Assembly: GCA_005879245.1 (NCBI GenBank)
Contig: VBLA01000126.1
Span: forward strand, 1-14,853
Source: Deltaproteobacteria bacterium
GTDB taxonomy: Bacteria > Desulfobacterota > Binatia > DP-6
Length of the DNA: 14,853 nucleotides
Direction: 5' to 3'
Shown here: positions 1 to 6,521 of the stretch, one piece after another
Position numbering within the stretch: the first letter of the stretch is position 1
Layout of the letters: the number at the start of each line of letters is the position of its first letter
Notes under the pieces: model-generated
What the model was told of the DNA's origin: nothing
Database searches by the model: none
What the model saw: the letters and a program-made list of their open reading frames with translations, nothing else
Translations under genes and position numbers: made by a program

Positions 1-494
1 CGCTCGAGCGCCTCGCGGCCGAAACGGCGGCGGACGAAGGCCCCCAGGCTCTCGTCCTGCTCTCCACTCCGGCGGGGGAGGACGAGATCGAGCGCCATGC
101 GGAGCTTGCCGCGCCACGAGAAGAGCGGGGAGGCGGCGAGCGCCCAGAGATTCGTCGGCGCGAGGAGCATGAAGCCTTCGGGGAGCGGGACGAGCCGCCC
201 CGCGTGCACCACGTACGTCCGGCGGTCACCCTCGCGCGTTCCGACCAGCCGCTCCGCCATCCCGAGCCGGTCGCACAGGTCGAGTGCCCACGGCTTCTCG
301 GTCAGGAAGGCGTCGGCTCCCGTCTCGATGACGAAGCCTCCCGTGTGCTCGGTGGCGATCGTGCCGCCCAGGCGATCCGTCGCCTCGAGCAGGACGACGG
401 TCGTCCCCGGGGCGCGCGCGAGCAGGGCGTGCGCGGCGGTGAGCCCGGTGATGCCGCCGCCCACCACGGCCACGTCGCAGCGTCGATCCGTCAT
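1..494 (-). CDS. hemG: Protoporphyrinogen/coproporphyrinogen oxidase, HemY type (N-terminal part)
   Basis: FAD-dependent oxidation of a porphyrinogen to a porphyrin, the step next to ferrochelatase. Only the first 164 codons lie in the window; the rest is beyond the left edge. Reading the minus strand from the ATG at 494 gives MTDRRCDVAVVGGGITGLTA, a Rossmann FAD-binding start with the GGGxxG motif at about residues 11-16. It is followed by the LLEATDRLGGTIAT region and GADAFLTEKPWALDL, which match the HemY/PPO family segment around the second flavin contact. The ATG overlaps the stop of hemH (ATGA), so translation is probably coupled. The family includes both protoporphyrinogen oxidase (classical route) and coproporphyrinogen oxidase (coproporphyrin route). 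The visible part cannot decide between them, though the Gram-negative setting favours the classical route. Confidence 0.93.
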   Translation of the reverse strand, partial: MTDRRCDVAVVGGGITGLTAAHALLARAPGTTVVLLEATDRLGGTIATEHTGGFVIETGADAFLTEKPWALDLCDRLGMAERLVGTREGDRRTYVVHAGRLVPLPEGFMLLAPTNLWALAASPLFSWRGKLRMALDLVLPRRSGEQDESLGAFVRRRFGREALE

Positions 495-1429
495 CCTTCG
501 GCCACGGCGGTGCGCACCAGCTCGGCGAGCATGCGGATGAAGAGGGGATGGTCGTTCACCGTGCTCGCGCGCACGAAGCCGAGGCCCAGCTCGCGGGCCG
601 TGGCGCGGGCCTCGACGTCGAGGTCGTAGAGCACCTCGACGTGGTCGCAGACGAATCCCACCGGGACGACGACGGCGTCCTCCGCGCCGCCGGCGGCGAG
701 CGCGCGCAGGGCACCCTTCACGTCGGGCTCGAGCCAGGGCTCGTGCGGGCTCCCGCTCCGGCTCTGGAAGGCGACCTGCCAACGGGCCCGTCCCAGGCGC
801 TCGGCGACGGCGCGGGCCGAGACGGTGAGCTGCTCGACGTAGGGTGAGCGCGACGCCATCGCGACGGGCACGCTGTGCGCGGTGAAGACGAGTGGCGCCC
901 CGGCACGCCGGGTGGCGGGGAGCGTAACCAGCGCGGCCACCACGGCGTCGGCGACGGCGGTGATGAAGAGGGGATGGGCGTACCACGGTGCGACGTAGCG
1001 GATCGCGGGGGCGCGCGTGCCCAGGGCGGTGCGTGCGGCGTCGATCGTCTCGATGTAGCGCTCGCGGCTCGCCTCGACCGCGTGGGGCGCGAGGATCACG
1101 CCGATGGCCCGCTGCACGCCCGTCTCCGCCATGCGGGCCAGCGTGTCGGCGAGGTACGGCGCCCAGTTCCGCATGCCGACGAAGACCGGGAGCGGCGGCC
1201 CGTCGGTGGCGAGCGCGGTCTCCAGCCTCGCCGCCTGCCGGAGGGTGATCTCGTTCAGCGGCGAGCGACCGCCGATCATCTCGTAGTGGTGAACGACCTC
1301 TTCGATCCGCTCCGCGGGAATCCTGTGCTCTCGGCCACGGACGACGTTGGCGAGGAAGGGCCGGATCTCCTCGGAGCGCGTGGGACCGCCGAAGGCGATC
1401 AGCAGCACCGCGTCGGCAGTCGCCGTCAT
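491..1429 (-). CDS. hemH: Ferrochelatase
   Basis: Inserts ferrous iron into protoporphyrin IX (or coproporphyrin III) to complete heme synthesis. The protein has 312 residues, a normal bacterial length. Landmarks are the opening VLLIAFGGPTRSEE (residues 8-21), YEMIGGRSPLNE near residues 49-60, FTAHSVP with the catalytic/metal histidine at 185, and GFVCDHVEVLYDLD (258-271) with the partner glutamate at 265, which is the ferrochelatase signature. The start is the ATG at 1429, five bases after the hemE stop. The same frame stays open upstream through hemE, but that upstream part has no ferrochelatase similarity and overlaps hemE antiphase. No signal peptide or membrane helix is visible, so it is probably cytoplasmic or peripherally membrane associated. 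Confidence 0.96.
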   Translation of the reverse strand: MTATADAVLLIAFGGPTRSEEIRPFLANVVRGREHRIPAERIEEVVHHYEMIGGRSPLNEITLRQAARLETALATDGPPLPVFVGMRNWAPYLADTLARMAETGVQRAIGVILAPHAVEASRERYIETIDAARTALGTRAPAIRYVAPWYAHPLFITAVADAVVAALVTLPATRRAGAPLVFTAHSVPVAMASRSPYVEQLTVSARAVAERLGRARWQVAFQSRSGSPHEPWLEPDVKGALRALAAGGAEDAVVVPVGFVCDHVEVLYDLDVEARATARELGLGFVRASTVNDHPLFIRMLAELVRTAVAEG

Positions 1430-1434
1430 GGGGA

Positions 1435-2460
1435 CTAGGCGGCCGAGAGCTCGTGCACCGCGTCGACCAGCGCGCGCACGTGATCGACCGGGGTCTGGGG
1501 CAGGATGCCGTGGCCCAGGTTGAAGATGTGCCCGGGTCTTCCGGCGGCCTGGCCGAGAATGGCGGCGGCTCGGGCGCGGATCTCGGGCACCGGGGCGAGG
1601 AGGGCGGTGGGGTCGAGGTTGCCTTGCACCGCGACGTCGTGCCCGACACGGTTCCAGGCGACGTCGAGGTCGATCCGCCAGTCGACGCCGATCACGTCGC
1701 CACCTCCGGCGCGCATCGCCTCGAGGAGGCCGGCCGTCCCGGTGCCGAAGTGTATGACCGGGGTGCCCGGTCGGATCGCGTCGACGAGCGCGCGCATGTG
1801 GGGAAGCACGTGGGTGCGGTAGTCGGCGGGTGCGAGGCACCCGACCCAGCTGTCGAAGAGCTGGACGGCATCCGCGCCGGCGGCGATCTGGGCGTTCAGA
1901 TACGCCGCGATGCTGGCGGAGAGCCGCTCCATGAGGGCGCGCCACGCGCCCGGGTCGCCGAGCATGATGGTCTTCGTGCGCGCATAGGTCCGCGAGCCGC
2001 CGCCCTCGATCAGGTACGAGGCGAGCGTGAAGGGCGCACCCGCGAAGCCGATGAGGGGAAGGTGCGCCGGCAGCGCCGCCCGCGCCCGCCGGACGGCTTC
2101 CATGACGTACGCGAGCGCCGCCGGATCGACCGGCAGCAGGCGATCGACGTCCGCCCCGCTCCGGACCGGCCGGTGGATGACCGGGCCGTCGCCGCGGCTG
2201 AACTCGAGTCCCACCCCCATCGGCTCGAGCACGAGCAGGATGTCCGCGAAGATGATCGCCGCGTCGACGCCCAGCCGAAGCGCCGCGGTGACCGTCACCT
2301 CGGCGGCCGCGTCGGGCGACTTGCAGAGCTCGAGGAAGCCGAGTCGTTCGCGCACGGCCCGGTACTCGGGCATGTAGCGGCCTGCTTGCCGCATGAGCCA
2401 GACGGGCGTGTACGGAACCGGCTCGCGGCGGCACGCCGCCAGGAAAGGAGGCGGGATCAC
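1435..2460 (-). CDS. hemE: Uroporphyrinogen decarboxylase
   Basis: Removes the four acetate carboxyls of uroporphyrinogen III to give coproporphyrinogen III. The protein has 341 residues, typical of the family. Signature 1 reads VWLMRQAGRYMPEYR at residues 20-34. The catalytic aspartate is D73 in IIFADILLVLEPMG. Signature 2 is GFAGAPFTLASYLIEGG (138-154). NLGHGILPQTP near the C-terminus carries the conserved histidine at 317. The start is the GTG at 2460; an in-frame stop lies a short way upstream with no ATG between, and homologues begin at about this point. It is the first gene of a hemE-hemH-hemG run and is transcribed away from the histidine kinase gene across 62 bases. Confidence 0.96.
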   Translation of the reverse strand: MIPPPFLAACRREPVPYTPVWLMRQAGRYMPEYRAVRERLGFLELCKSPDAAAEVTVTAALRLGVDAAIIFADILLVLEPMGVGLEFSRGDGPVIHRPVRSGADVDRLLPVDPAALAYVMEAVRRARAALPAHLPLIGFAGAPFTLASYLIEGGGSRTYARTKTIMLGDPGAWRALMERLSASIAAYLNAQIAAGADAVQLFDSWVGCLAPADYRTHVLPHMRALVDAIRPGTPVIHFGTGTAGLLEAMRAGGGDVIGVDWRIDLDVAWNRVGHDVAVQGNLDPTALLAPVPEIRARAAAILGQAAGRPGHIFNLGHGILPQTPVDHVRALVDAVHELSAA

Positions 2461-2468
2461 CTCGCCGA

Positions 2469-2497
2469 GAGCTATGTGAAGGTCAAGCGGGATTCAA
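2469..2497 (-). promoter_or_regulatory. Candidate promoter of the hemEHG operon
   Basis: On the minus strand TTGAAT (2497-2492) is separated by 17 bases from TAGCTC (2474-2469). The GTG start of hemE follows 8 bases later, so a transcript from here would have almost no leader. The -35 resembles the sigma-70 consensus; the -10 keeps only its first two bases. Position and spacing are the main support. Confidence 0.3.
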
Positions 2498-2522
2498 GGA
2501 GAACGTCCGCCGAACGGGATCC

Positions 2523-3761
2523 GTGGGTCGCAACCCGCATGGCGGGGCTAAAGGTTGGGTGGGGCTCCGCCGATATGCGAATGTGGCCGAGGATCTCCGC
2601 ACGCTCGAGGCCGAGACGGAGTACGCGGCGTCCATCCGGGTCGCCGAGCACATGTCGGCGAACGTGCAGTGCGTTCCCGCCACGGCGACCCTGCACCAGG
2701 CCACCCGGCTCCTCGTCCAGCACGGGATCAGCTGCCTCGTCGTCGTGGAAGACGATCACCCGGCGGGCATCGTCTCGGAGCGGGACGTCGTGCGGGAGGT
2801 GGCCCGCGATCCCCACGGCTGGGCCGAGCGTTCCGTCCGCGACGCCATGACGCACCCGCTCCACGTGACCGACACCGGCGCCACCGTGGCGCAGGCGATC
2901 GGCGAGCTGGCGCGCCATCGCATCCGGCGCCTGCCCGTCCTCACCACCGAGGGACGCCTGGCGGGCATCGTCACGCAGACGGATCTCCTGCGGGTGGCAC
3001 ATCGTCGACTTGCCGCGTACGCGGTCGACCTCGAGCGGGTGGTCAGCGCCCGGACGGCCGAGCTGCGCGATCTCGAGCGGCGGCGGGACGACCTCGTCGA
3101 TCTCACCGTGCACGACATCAAGAATTCGCTCTGTGTCGTCGAGTCGGCGCTCGATTCAATGGAGCAGGACCCGGTGGGCGCCATTGCCGTGCTGCCGCTC
3201 CTGCGACGCGCCAACCTCCGCATCGGCAACCTGGTGGCCACGCTCCTCGACGTGAACCGGCTCGAGAACGGCTCGCTACCGCTCCGCCTGCAGGACGTCT
3301 CCTGGTCCGTGCTCTGCGAGCCCGTGCTCGCCGAGGCAGGCCTCATGGCCCAGCCGAAGGGCGTGGCGCTGAACCGCAGTGGCGAGAGCCAGGCGGTCCT
3401 GCGCTGCGACCCGAACCTGGTCGAGCGCATCCTGCTGAACCTCCTCGACAACGCCATCGCGGTGGCCCCCGACGAGAGCGTCGTCGACATCCATGCCGAG
3501 CGGCAGGCAGAGGCGAGCTTCCTCGTCCGGGTCGGCAACCGCGGCAGGGTGATCCCCGCGGATGTGCTCCCCACGCTCTTCCGGAAGTACCGCCAGGGCG
3601 GCGAGCAGCTCTCGCTCAAACGTTTCGGCGGCTGGGGCCTCGGTCTCACCTTCTGCCGGCTCGCGGTCGAGCGCCACGGCGGTACGATCCGCGCGCGCTC
3701 GCCCTACGTCGACGGCGAAGGGGCGGCCTTCGAATTCACCCTCCCGGCCGACCCGCGCTGA
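2523..3761 (+). CDS. Soluble sensor histidine kinase with two N-terminal CBS domains
   Basis: Predicted cytoplasmic two-component kinase of 412 residues with no membrane helix. Domains in order: CBS 1 (about 40-95, ending GIVSERDVV), CBS 2 (about 105-160, ending GIVTQTDLLRV), a charged helical linker (165-192), a HisKA dimerisation helix with phospho-acceptor H197 in VHDIKN, and an HATPase domain. The HATPase shows the N-box LLNLLDNA (N306, N310), a G1 box VGNRGRVIP in which Asn replaces the usual Asp, an F-box-like LFRKYRQGG, and the G2 box GGWGLGLTF (369-377). CBS pairs usually bind adenine nucleotides, so energy-charge sensing is plausible but inferred. No response regulator is adjacent. 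The start is uncertain: GTG 2523 has its best Shine-Dalgarno-like AAGGAG 21 bases upstream, and GTG 2559 or GTG 2583 are in-frame alternatives that keep both CBS domains. Confidence 0.85.
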   Translation: MGRNPHGGAKGWVGLRRYANVAEDLRTLEAETEYAASIRVAEHMSANVQCVPATATLHQATRLLVQHGISCLVVVEDDHPAGIVSERDVVREVARDPHGWAERSVRDAMTHPLHVTDTGATVAQAIGELARHRIRRLPVLTTEGRLAGIVTQTDLLRVAHRRLAAYAVDLERVVSARTAELRDLERRRDDLVDLTVHDIKNSLCVVESALDSMEQDPVGAIAVLPLLRRANLRIGNLVATLLDVNRLENGSLPLRLQDVSWSVLCEPVLAEAGLMAQPKGVALNRSGESQAVLRCDPNLVERILLNLLDNAIAVAPDESVVDIHAERQAEASFLVRVGNRGRVIPADVLPTLFRKYRQGGEQLSLKRFGGWGLGLTFCRLAVERHGGTIRARSPYVDGEGAAFEFTLPADPR

Positions 3762-3777
3762 GGCCGCCACGCCTAGC

Positions 3778-3891
3778 GCGACTCCAAGTTGATGCGCTCA
3801 TGCGCGCGGGCGAGGGAGGGCAGGGGCGGGGGGTGCCGGCTCATGGTCCTCGCGCACCTCCCTCGCCCTGGCGATATCAACCTGGAGTTGC
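3778..3891. repeat. Imperfect inverted-repeat element between convergent genes
   Basis: The outer arms GCGACTCCAAGTTGAT (3778-3793) and the reverse complement of 3876-3891 match at 14 of 16 positions. An inner pair, GGGCGAGGGAGG (3808-3819) and CCTCCCTCGCCC (3857-3868), is perfect over 12 bases. The 114 bp unit could fold as a long cruciform or RNA hairpin. It lies just after the kinase stop, so it may end transcription of that gene. It may also be a small REP- or MITE-like element. No coding frame in it looks real. Confidence 0.6.
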
Positions 3892-3898
3892 ACTGTTT

Positions 3899-3924
3899 GC
3901 CGCGCCGGCTTTGCCGGCCGCGGC
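3899..3924. repeat. GC-rich hairpin
   Basis: GCCGCGCCGGC (3899-3909) pairs with GCCGGCCGCGGC (3913-3924) across a TTT loop, with one bulged base. No T-run follows on either strand. With its neighbours it fills the convergent intergenic region. Confidence 0.5.
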
Positions 3925-3971
3925 ACGACGTCCGCCCCGCGGCACCGAACGCCACACCCTCGCGCGCGACC

Positions 3972-3998
3972 CCGACCCGAGACGGAGTCTCGGGTCGG
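3972..3998 (-). terminator. Hairpin terminator candidate of the LLM oxidoreductase gene
   Basis: A perfect 12 bp stem, CCGACCCGAGAC (3972-3983) and GTCTCGGGTCGG (3987-3998), closes on a 3-base loop. It begins 4 bases past the stop codon of the minus-strand gene. There is no U-tract after it, so it is either an atypical intrinsic terminator or an mRNA 3'-end stabiliser. Confidence 0.5.
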
Positions 3999-4002
3999 CT
4001 TC

Positions 4003-4935
4003 CTAGCGGTACGCGGCCGCCACCTCGCGGCCGAAGAGGCGCACGTGCTCCGGGTCGGTGCGTCGCCCGAAGCTCATGATGAAGCCCCCGATGCCGAGTG
4101 CCCGATTGCGTTCGACGCGGGCGCGGATCTCGTCCGGGGTACCGGTCAGCGCGAGCTCGGGACTCCCCTCGAGGAAGGCGAGCTCGTCGAGCACCGTCTG
4201 GCTTCGCCGGGCAGCGTCCGTCCGGTCGAGCGCGATGGCCGCGAGCGTCTGCTGCGAGACCAGGATGTCCGCCGGGTCACGCCCGACGGCGCGGCAGTGA
4301 GCGGTCAAGACCTCTCGCTTGTGCGCGATCTCCCCGTGGTACATGCCGAGGTTGTTCCAGATGTCGGCATGGCGGGCGACGAGACGAAGGAGTACCCGCT
4401 CCCCGCCGCCGCCGATCAGGATCGGCAGCCGCGACTGAGCCGGCTTCGGCTCGCAGAGCGCCTCGTTGGCCCGGAAGTGCCGGCCCGCGAACGTCACCCG
4501 CTCCTCGGTCCACATGCGTCGCAGGAGCTCGCACGCTTCGCCGAGCTGCGCGAGGCGGGTGGGGATGGGCGGGAAGTCGTACCCGTACATCGTCGCCTCG
4601 GGCTCGTGCCAGCCCGCGCCGAGTCCCACGATCAGACGGCCGCCCGAGATGACGTCGAGCGTCGCCGCCATCTTCGCGACGAGCGTGGGCGGCCGGTAGC
4701 TGACGCAGAGCACGAGATGACCGAGGCGGACGCGGCGCGTGATGGCCGCCACCGCGCTGATCTCGGTCCACGCCTCGAAGGGCGAGTCCTTCTCGAACGG
4801 GATGCCGACGAAGTGGTCGACGCACCACACGGAGTCGAAGCCCGCCTCGTCGGCCGCCTGGGCCACCTCGCGCGCCTGGTTCCAGCTCGTTCCGAACTGC
4901 GGGAGGCAGACGCCGAAGTGGGGCCGGGTCGACAT
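4003..4935 (-). CDS. LLM-class (luciferase-like, probably F420-dependent) oxidoreductase
   Basis: Predicted flavin- or F420-dependent oxidoreductase of 310 residues with a TIM-barrel fold. The substrate is unknown. It begins MSTRPHFGVCLPQFGTS. It then shows AADEAGFDSVWCVDHF, ITRRVRLGHLVLCVSYR, and the motif GGRLIVGLGAGWHEPE typical of the F420-type branch, followed by LPILIGGGGERVLLRLVARHADIWN. The C-terminal GTPDEIRARVERNRALGIGGFI is also a family hallmark. The ATG at 4935 is chosen because similarity starts there. The frame stays open 80 codons further upstream, but that part would overlap yacG and looks like arginine/serine-rich shadow sequence. GTG 4947, four codons earlier, is a possible alternative. 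It converges on the kinase and diverges from yacG. F420 use is inferred from the motif; FMN is the alternative. Confidence 0.9.
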   Translation of the reverse strand: MSTRPHFGVCLPQFGTSWNQAREVAQAADEAGFDSVWCVDHFVGIPFEKDSPFEAWTEISAVAAITRRVRLGHLVLCVSYRPPTLVAKMAATLDVISGGRLIVGLGAGWHEPEATMYGYDFPPIPTRLAQLGEACELLRRMWTEERVTFAGRHFRANEALCEPKPAQSRLPILIGGGGERVLLRLVARHADIWNNLGMYHGEIAHKREVLTAHCRAVGRDPADILVSQQTLAAIALDRTDAARRSQTVLDELAFLEGSPELALTGTPDEIRARVERNRALGIGGFIMSFGRRTDPEHVRLFGREVAAAYR

Positions 4936-4943
4936 GGAGGCCG

Positions 4944-4973
4944 ACACTGGAGCGAAGCGAGGGCTGGTGTCAA
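4944..4973 (-). promoter_or_regulatory. Candidate promoter of the LLM oxidoreductase gene
   Basis: On the minus strand a perfect -35 box TTGACA (4973-4968) is followed after 18 bases by CAGTGT (4949-4944). The ATG lies 8 bases beyond, with no Shine-Dalgarno sequence visible. The -10 is poor; the -35 and the position carry the call. Confidence 0.35.
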
Positions 4974-5003
4974 CCGAGCCTGGCGGGCTTCGCGCCGAGC
5001 GGC

Positions 5004-5009
5004 TACACT
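5004..5009 (+). promoter_or_regulatory. Candidate -10 box for yacG-lpxA
   Basis: TACACT sits 9 bases before the GTG start of yacG, and no Shine-Dalgarno sequence lies between. A transcript from here would be leaderless or nearly so. No convincing -35 is seen 16-18 bases upstream. Confidence 0.3.
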
Positions 5010-5018
5010 CGGCCCCCG

Positions 5019-5213
5019 GTGCGTACCGTTCGCTGTCCCACCTGCCGGCGGGAGACGTCGTGGGAGCAGAACCCGTATCGGCCCTTCTGCTCCGACCGCT
5101 GCCGGATCGTCGACCTGGCCGCCTGGGCGGACGAGCGCTATCGCATCCCCGGTGACCCGGTACCCCCGGAGGCAAGCCCGGCGCTCGACGACGAGACGCC
5201 CGGCAAGCGCTAG
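5019..5213 (+). CDS. yacG: DNA gyrase inhibitor / zinc-ribbon protein YacG
   Basis: Small zinc protein of 64 residues. In E. coli YacG binds GyrB and inhibits DNA gyrase. The four zinc-ligand cysteines are C6 and C9 (RCPTC) and C24 and C28 (FCSDRC). The family pattern continues with W15, RPFCS and the IVDLAAWADERYRIPG segment at about residues 30-44. The C-terminal tail PVPPEASPALDDETPGKR is probably disordered. The start is GTG 5019, five codons before the first cysteine. The gene ends three bases before lpxA and is probably cotranscribed with it. yacG more often neighbours coaE, so this pairing is not the commonest one. Confidence 0.93.
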   Translation: MRTVRCPTCRRETSWEQNPYRPFCSDRCRIVDLAAWADERYRIPGDPVPPEASPALDDETPGKR

Positions 5214-5216
5214 CGC

Positions 5217-6032
5217 GTGCCGATCCACCCGACGGCCATCATCGACCCGCACGCCGAGCTCGATCCGAGCGTCGCGATCGGGCCCTACGTCGTCATCGAG
5301 GGACCGGTCGTGATCGGGCCGCGCACGCGCGTCCTCGCCGGAGCGTATCTGACGGGGGCGACGGAGATCGGTGCCGACAACGTCATCCACCCCCATGCGG
5401 TGCTCGGGCACGAGCCCCAGGACCTCGCCTACGCGGGCGCGCCGACCGGCCTGCGCATCGGCGACCGGAACGTCTTCCGTGAGCACAGCGAGGTGCACCG
5501 CGGGACCGAGGCCGAGACCCGGACCGAGATCGGGGACGGCAACTTCCTCATGTCGCGCGTCCACGTGGCGCACAACTGTCGCATCGGCGACCGCACGATC
5601 ATCGCGACCGGTGCGGCGCTCGGCGGCCATGTGATCGTGGAGGACGACGCCTTCATCTCGGGGAACTGCGTCGTCCACCAGCATTGCCGGGCGGGTCGTC
5701 TGTCGATCCTGCGCGGGCTGGCGCGCGCCAGCCGGGACATTCCTCCCTTCGCGATGGTGACCGATCCGCACACCGTGCGGGGGCTCAACCGGGTCGGGCT
5801 CGAACGCGCGGGCTTCGACCGGGAGCGGATGCGCGCGCTCAACGCCGCCTTTCGCATCCTCTTCCGGGTGCGGACGAACCTCCGGCTGGCCATGGCGCGG
5901 GTGGAGGCCGAGATCTCGTCGCCCGACGTCGACTATCTCCTGGCCTTCATCCGGGCCTCGCGGCGTGGCGTGGCGTTCGGGCCGGGCCGCGACCAGCGCG
6001 GGCGGAGCGCGGGAGAGGAAGCGGACGAGTAG
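5217..6032 (+). CDS. lpxA: Acyl-ACP--UDP-N-acetylglucosamine O-acyltransferase
   Basis: First step of lipid A synthesis: transfer of a 3-hydroxyacyl chain from ACP to UDP-GlcNAc in the cytoplasm. The protein has 271 residues. The N-terminal left-handed beta-helix is visible as repeating hexapeptides from IHPTAIIDPHAELDPSVAIG onward. Conserved landmarks are GHEPQDLAYAG (64-74), EVHRGT, VHVAHNC with catalytic H119 (E. coli H125) and H116 (E. coli H122), GGHVIVEDDA, VVHQHC, and the C-terminal LNRVGLERAGFDRERM helix. By alignment by eye, G167 sits where E. coli has the chain-length ruler Gly173, compatible with a long (about C14) acyl chain; this is inference. The start is GTG 5217. It is a lone lpxA with no lpxD, fabZ or lpxB beside it, so a second copy may exist elsewhere. 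Confidence 0.93.
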   Translation: MPIHPTAIIDPHAELDPSVAIGPYVVIEGPVVIGPRTRVLAGAYLTGATEIGADNVIHPHAVLGHEPQDLAYAGAPTGLRIGDRNVFREHSEVHRGTEAETRTEIGDGNFLMSRVHVAHNCRIGDRTIIATGAALGGHVIVEDDAFISGNCVVHQHCRAGRLSILRGLARASRDIPPFAMVTDPHTVRGLNRVGLERAGFDRERMRALNAAFRILFRVRTNLRLAMARVEAEISSPDVDYLLAFIRASRRGVAFGPGRDQRGRSAGEEADE

Positions 6033-6073
6033 CGCATCGCGCACGGCAGGCGCGCAAACGGACACGTCTTGCC

Positions 6074-6102
6074 TTGCACCGTCGGGGCCATTCCCGTACG
6101 CT
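6074..6102 (+). promoter_or_regulatory. Candidate promoter of the ccm operon
   Basis: TTGCAC (6074-6079) and TACGCT (6097-6102) are 17 bases apart and end 12 bases before the ccmE ATG, in an 82-base gap after lpxA. Each box matches the sigma-70 consensus at only three positions, so spacing and location are the main support. Confidence 0.35.
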
Positions 6103-6114
6103 TCTCCTCAGCCC

Positions 6115-6516
6115 ATGCTGACGCAACGTCGCTTTGTCATCGGGGCTGCACTGATCGGGGCCGCAGTCTCTTACCTGGTCTACGGCGGCATTCGCACCAC
6201 CTCGATGTACTACTTCGAGCTGGGGGAGTTCCTCGCGCAGCGCGACGCACACGTCGGCGAGGCGCTGCGCGTGAAAGGTTGGGTGCGCCACGGCAGCATG
6301 CGTTGGGACGCGCGCACCAGCGAGCTCGCCTTCGAGCTCGCGCGCCAGGACGACAGCGAACCCGTCCCGGTCGCCTACCGTGGCATCCTGCCCGACATGT
6401 TCTCGGAGGGGCGCGAGGTGGTGGTCGAGGGGCGCTATCAGGACGGGGCCCTCACCGCGCGCCAGATCATGACGAGCTGCCCCTCCAAGTACGAGCCGGC
6501 GAAGGCGCCTTCCTGA
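6115..6516 (+). CDS. ccmE: Cytochrome c maturation protein CcmE, CxxxY variant
   Basis: Periplasmic heme chaperone of System I, anchored by one N-terminal helix. It receives heme from CcmABCD and hands it to the CcmF/CcmH ligation complex. The protein has 133 residues with a membrane segment at about 7-23. An OB-fold core follows, with the family segments YYFELGEFL, LRVKGWVRHGSMRWD, VAYRGILPDMFSEGREVVVEG and LTARQIMTSCPSKY. The heme-binding motif near the C-terminus is C122-P-S-K-Y126. Most CcmE proteins have histidine at the first position (HxxxY) to bind heme covalently; a cysteine marks the rarer CxxxY class. The ATG at 6115 is the only start that gives a proper membrane anchor. The stop is 5 bases from ccmF. 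Confidence 0.95.
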   Translation: MLTQRRFVIGAALIGAAVSYLVYGGIRTTSMYYFELGEFLAQRDAHVGEALRVKGWVRHGSMRWDARTSELAFELARQDDSEPVPVAYRGILPDMFSEGREVVVEGRYQDGALTARQIMTSCPSKYEPAKAPS

Positions 6517-6521
6517 CGGCC

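Noticed and set aside
491..2434. A single 647-residue fusion protein covering hemE and hemH
   Set aside because: Only the last 312 residues look like ferrochelatase; the upstream half is an out-of-frame reading of hemE, which has its own perfect frame.
1453..2850. A 465-codon plus-strand open frame across hemE and into the kinase
   Set aside because: It is antisense to hemE signature motifs and overlaps the kinase in another frame; no family resemblance.
3523..3560. Loss of the Asp in the G1 box of the CBS kinase as a sign of a dead kinase
   Set aside because: Asn at this position (pattern V-x-N-x-G-x-x-IP) occurs in many apparently functional kinases, and the N-box, G2 box and phospho-acceptor His are intact.
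4936..5175. An 80-residue N-terminal extension of the LLM oxidoreductase
   Set aside because: It would overlap yacG on the other strand, is Arg/Pro/Ser-rich, and the family start fits MSTRPHFG at 4935.
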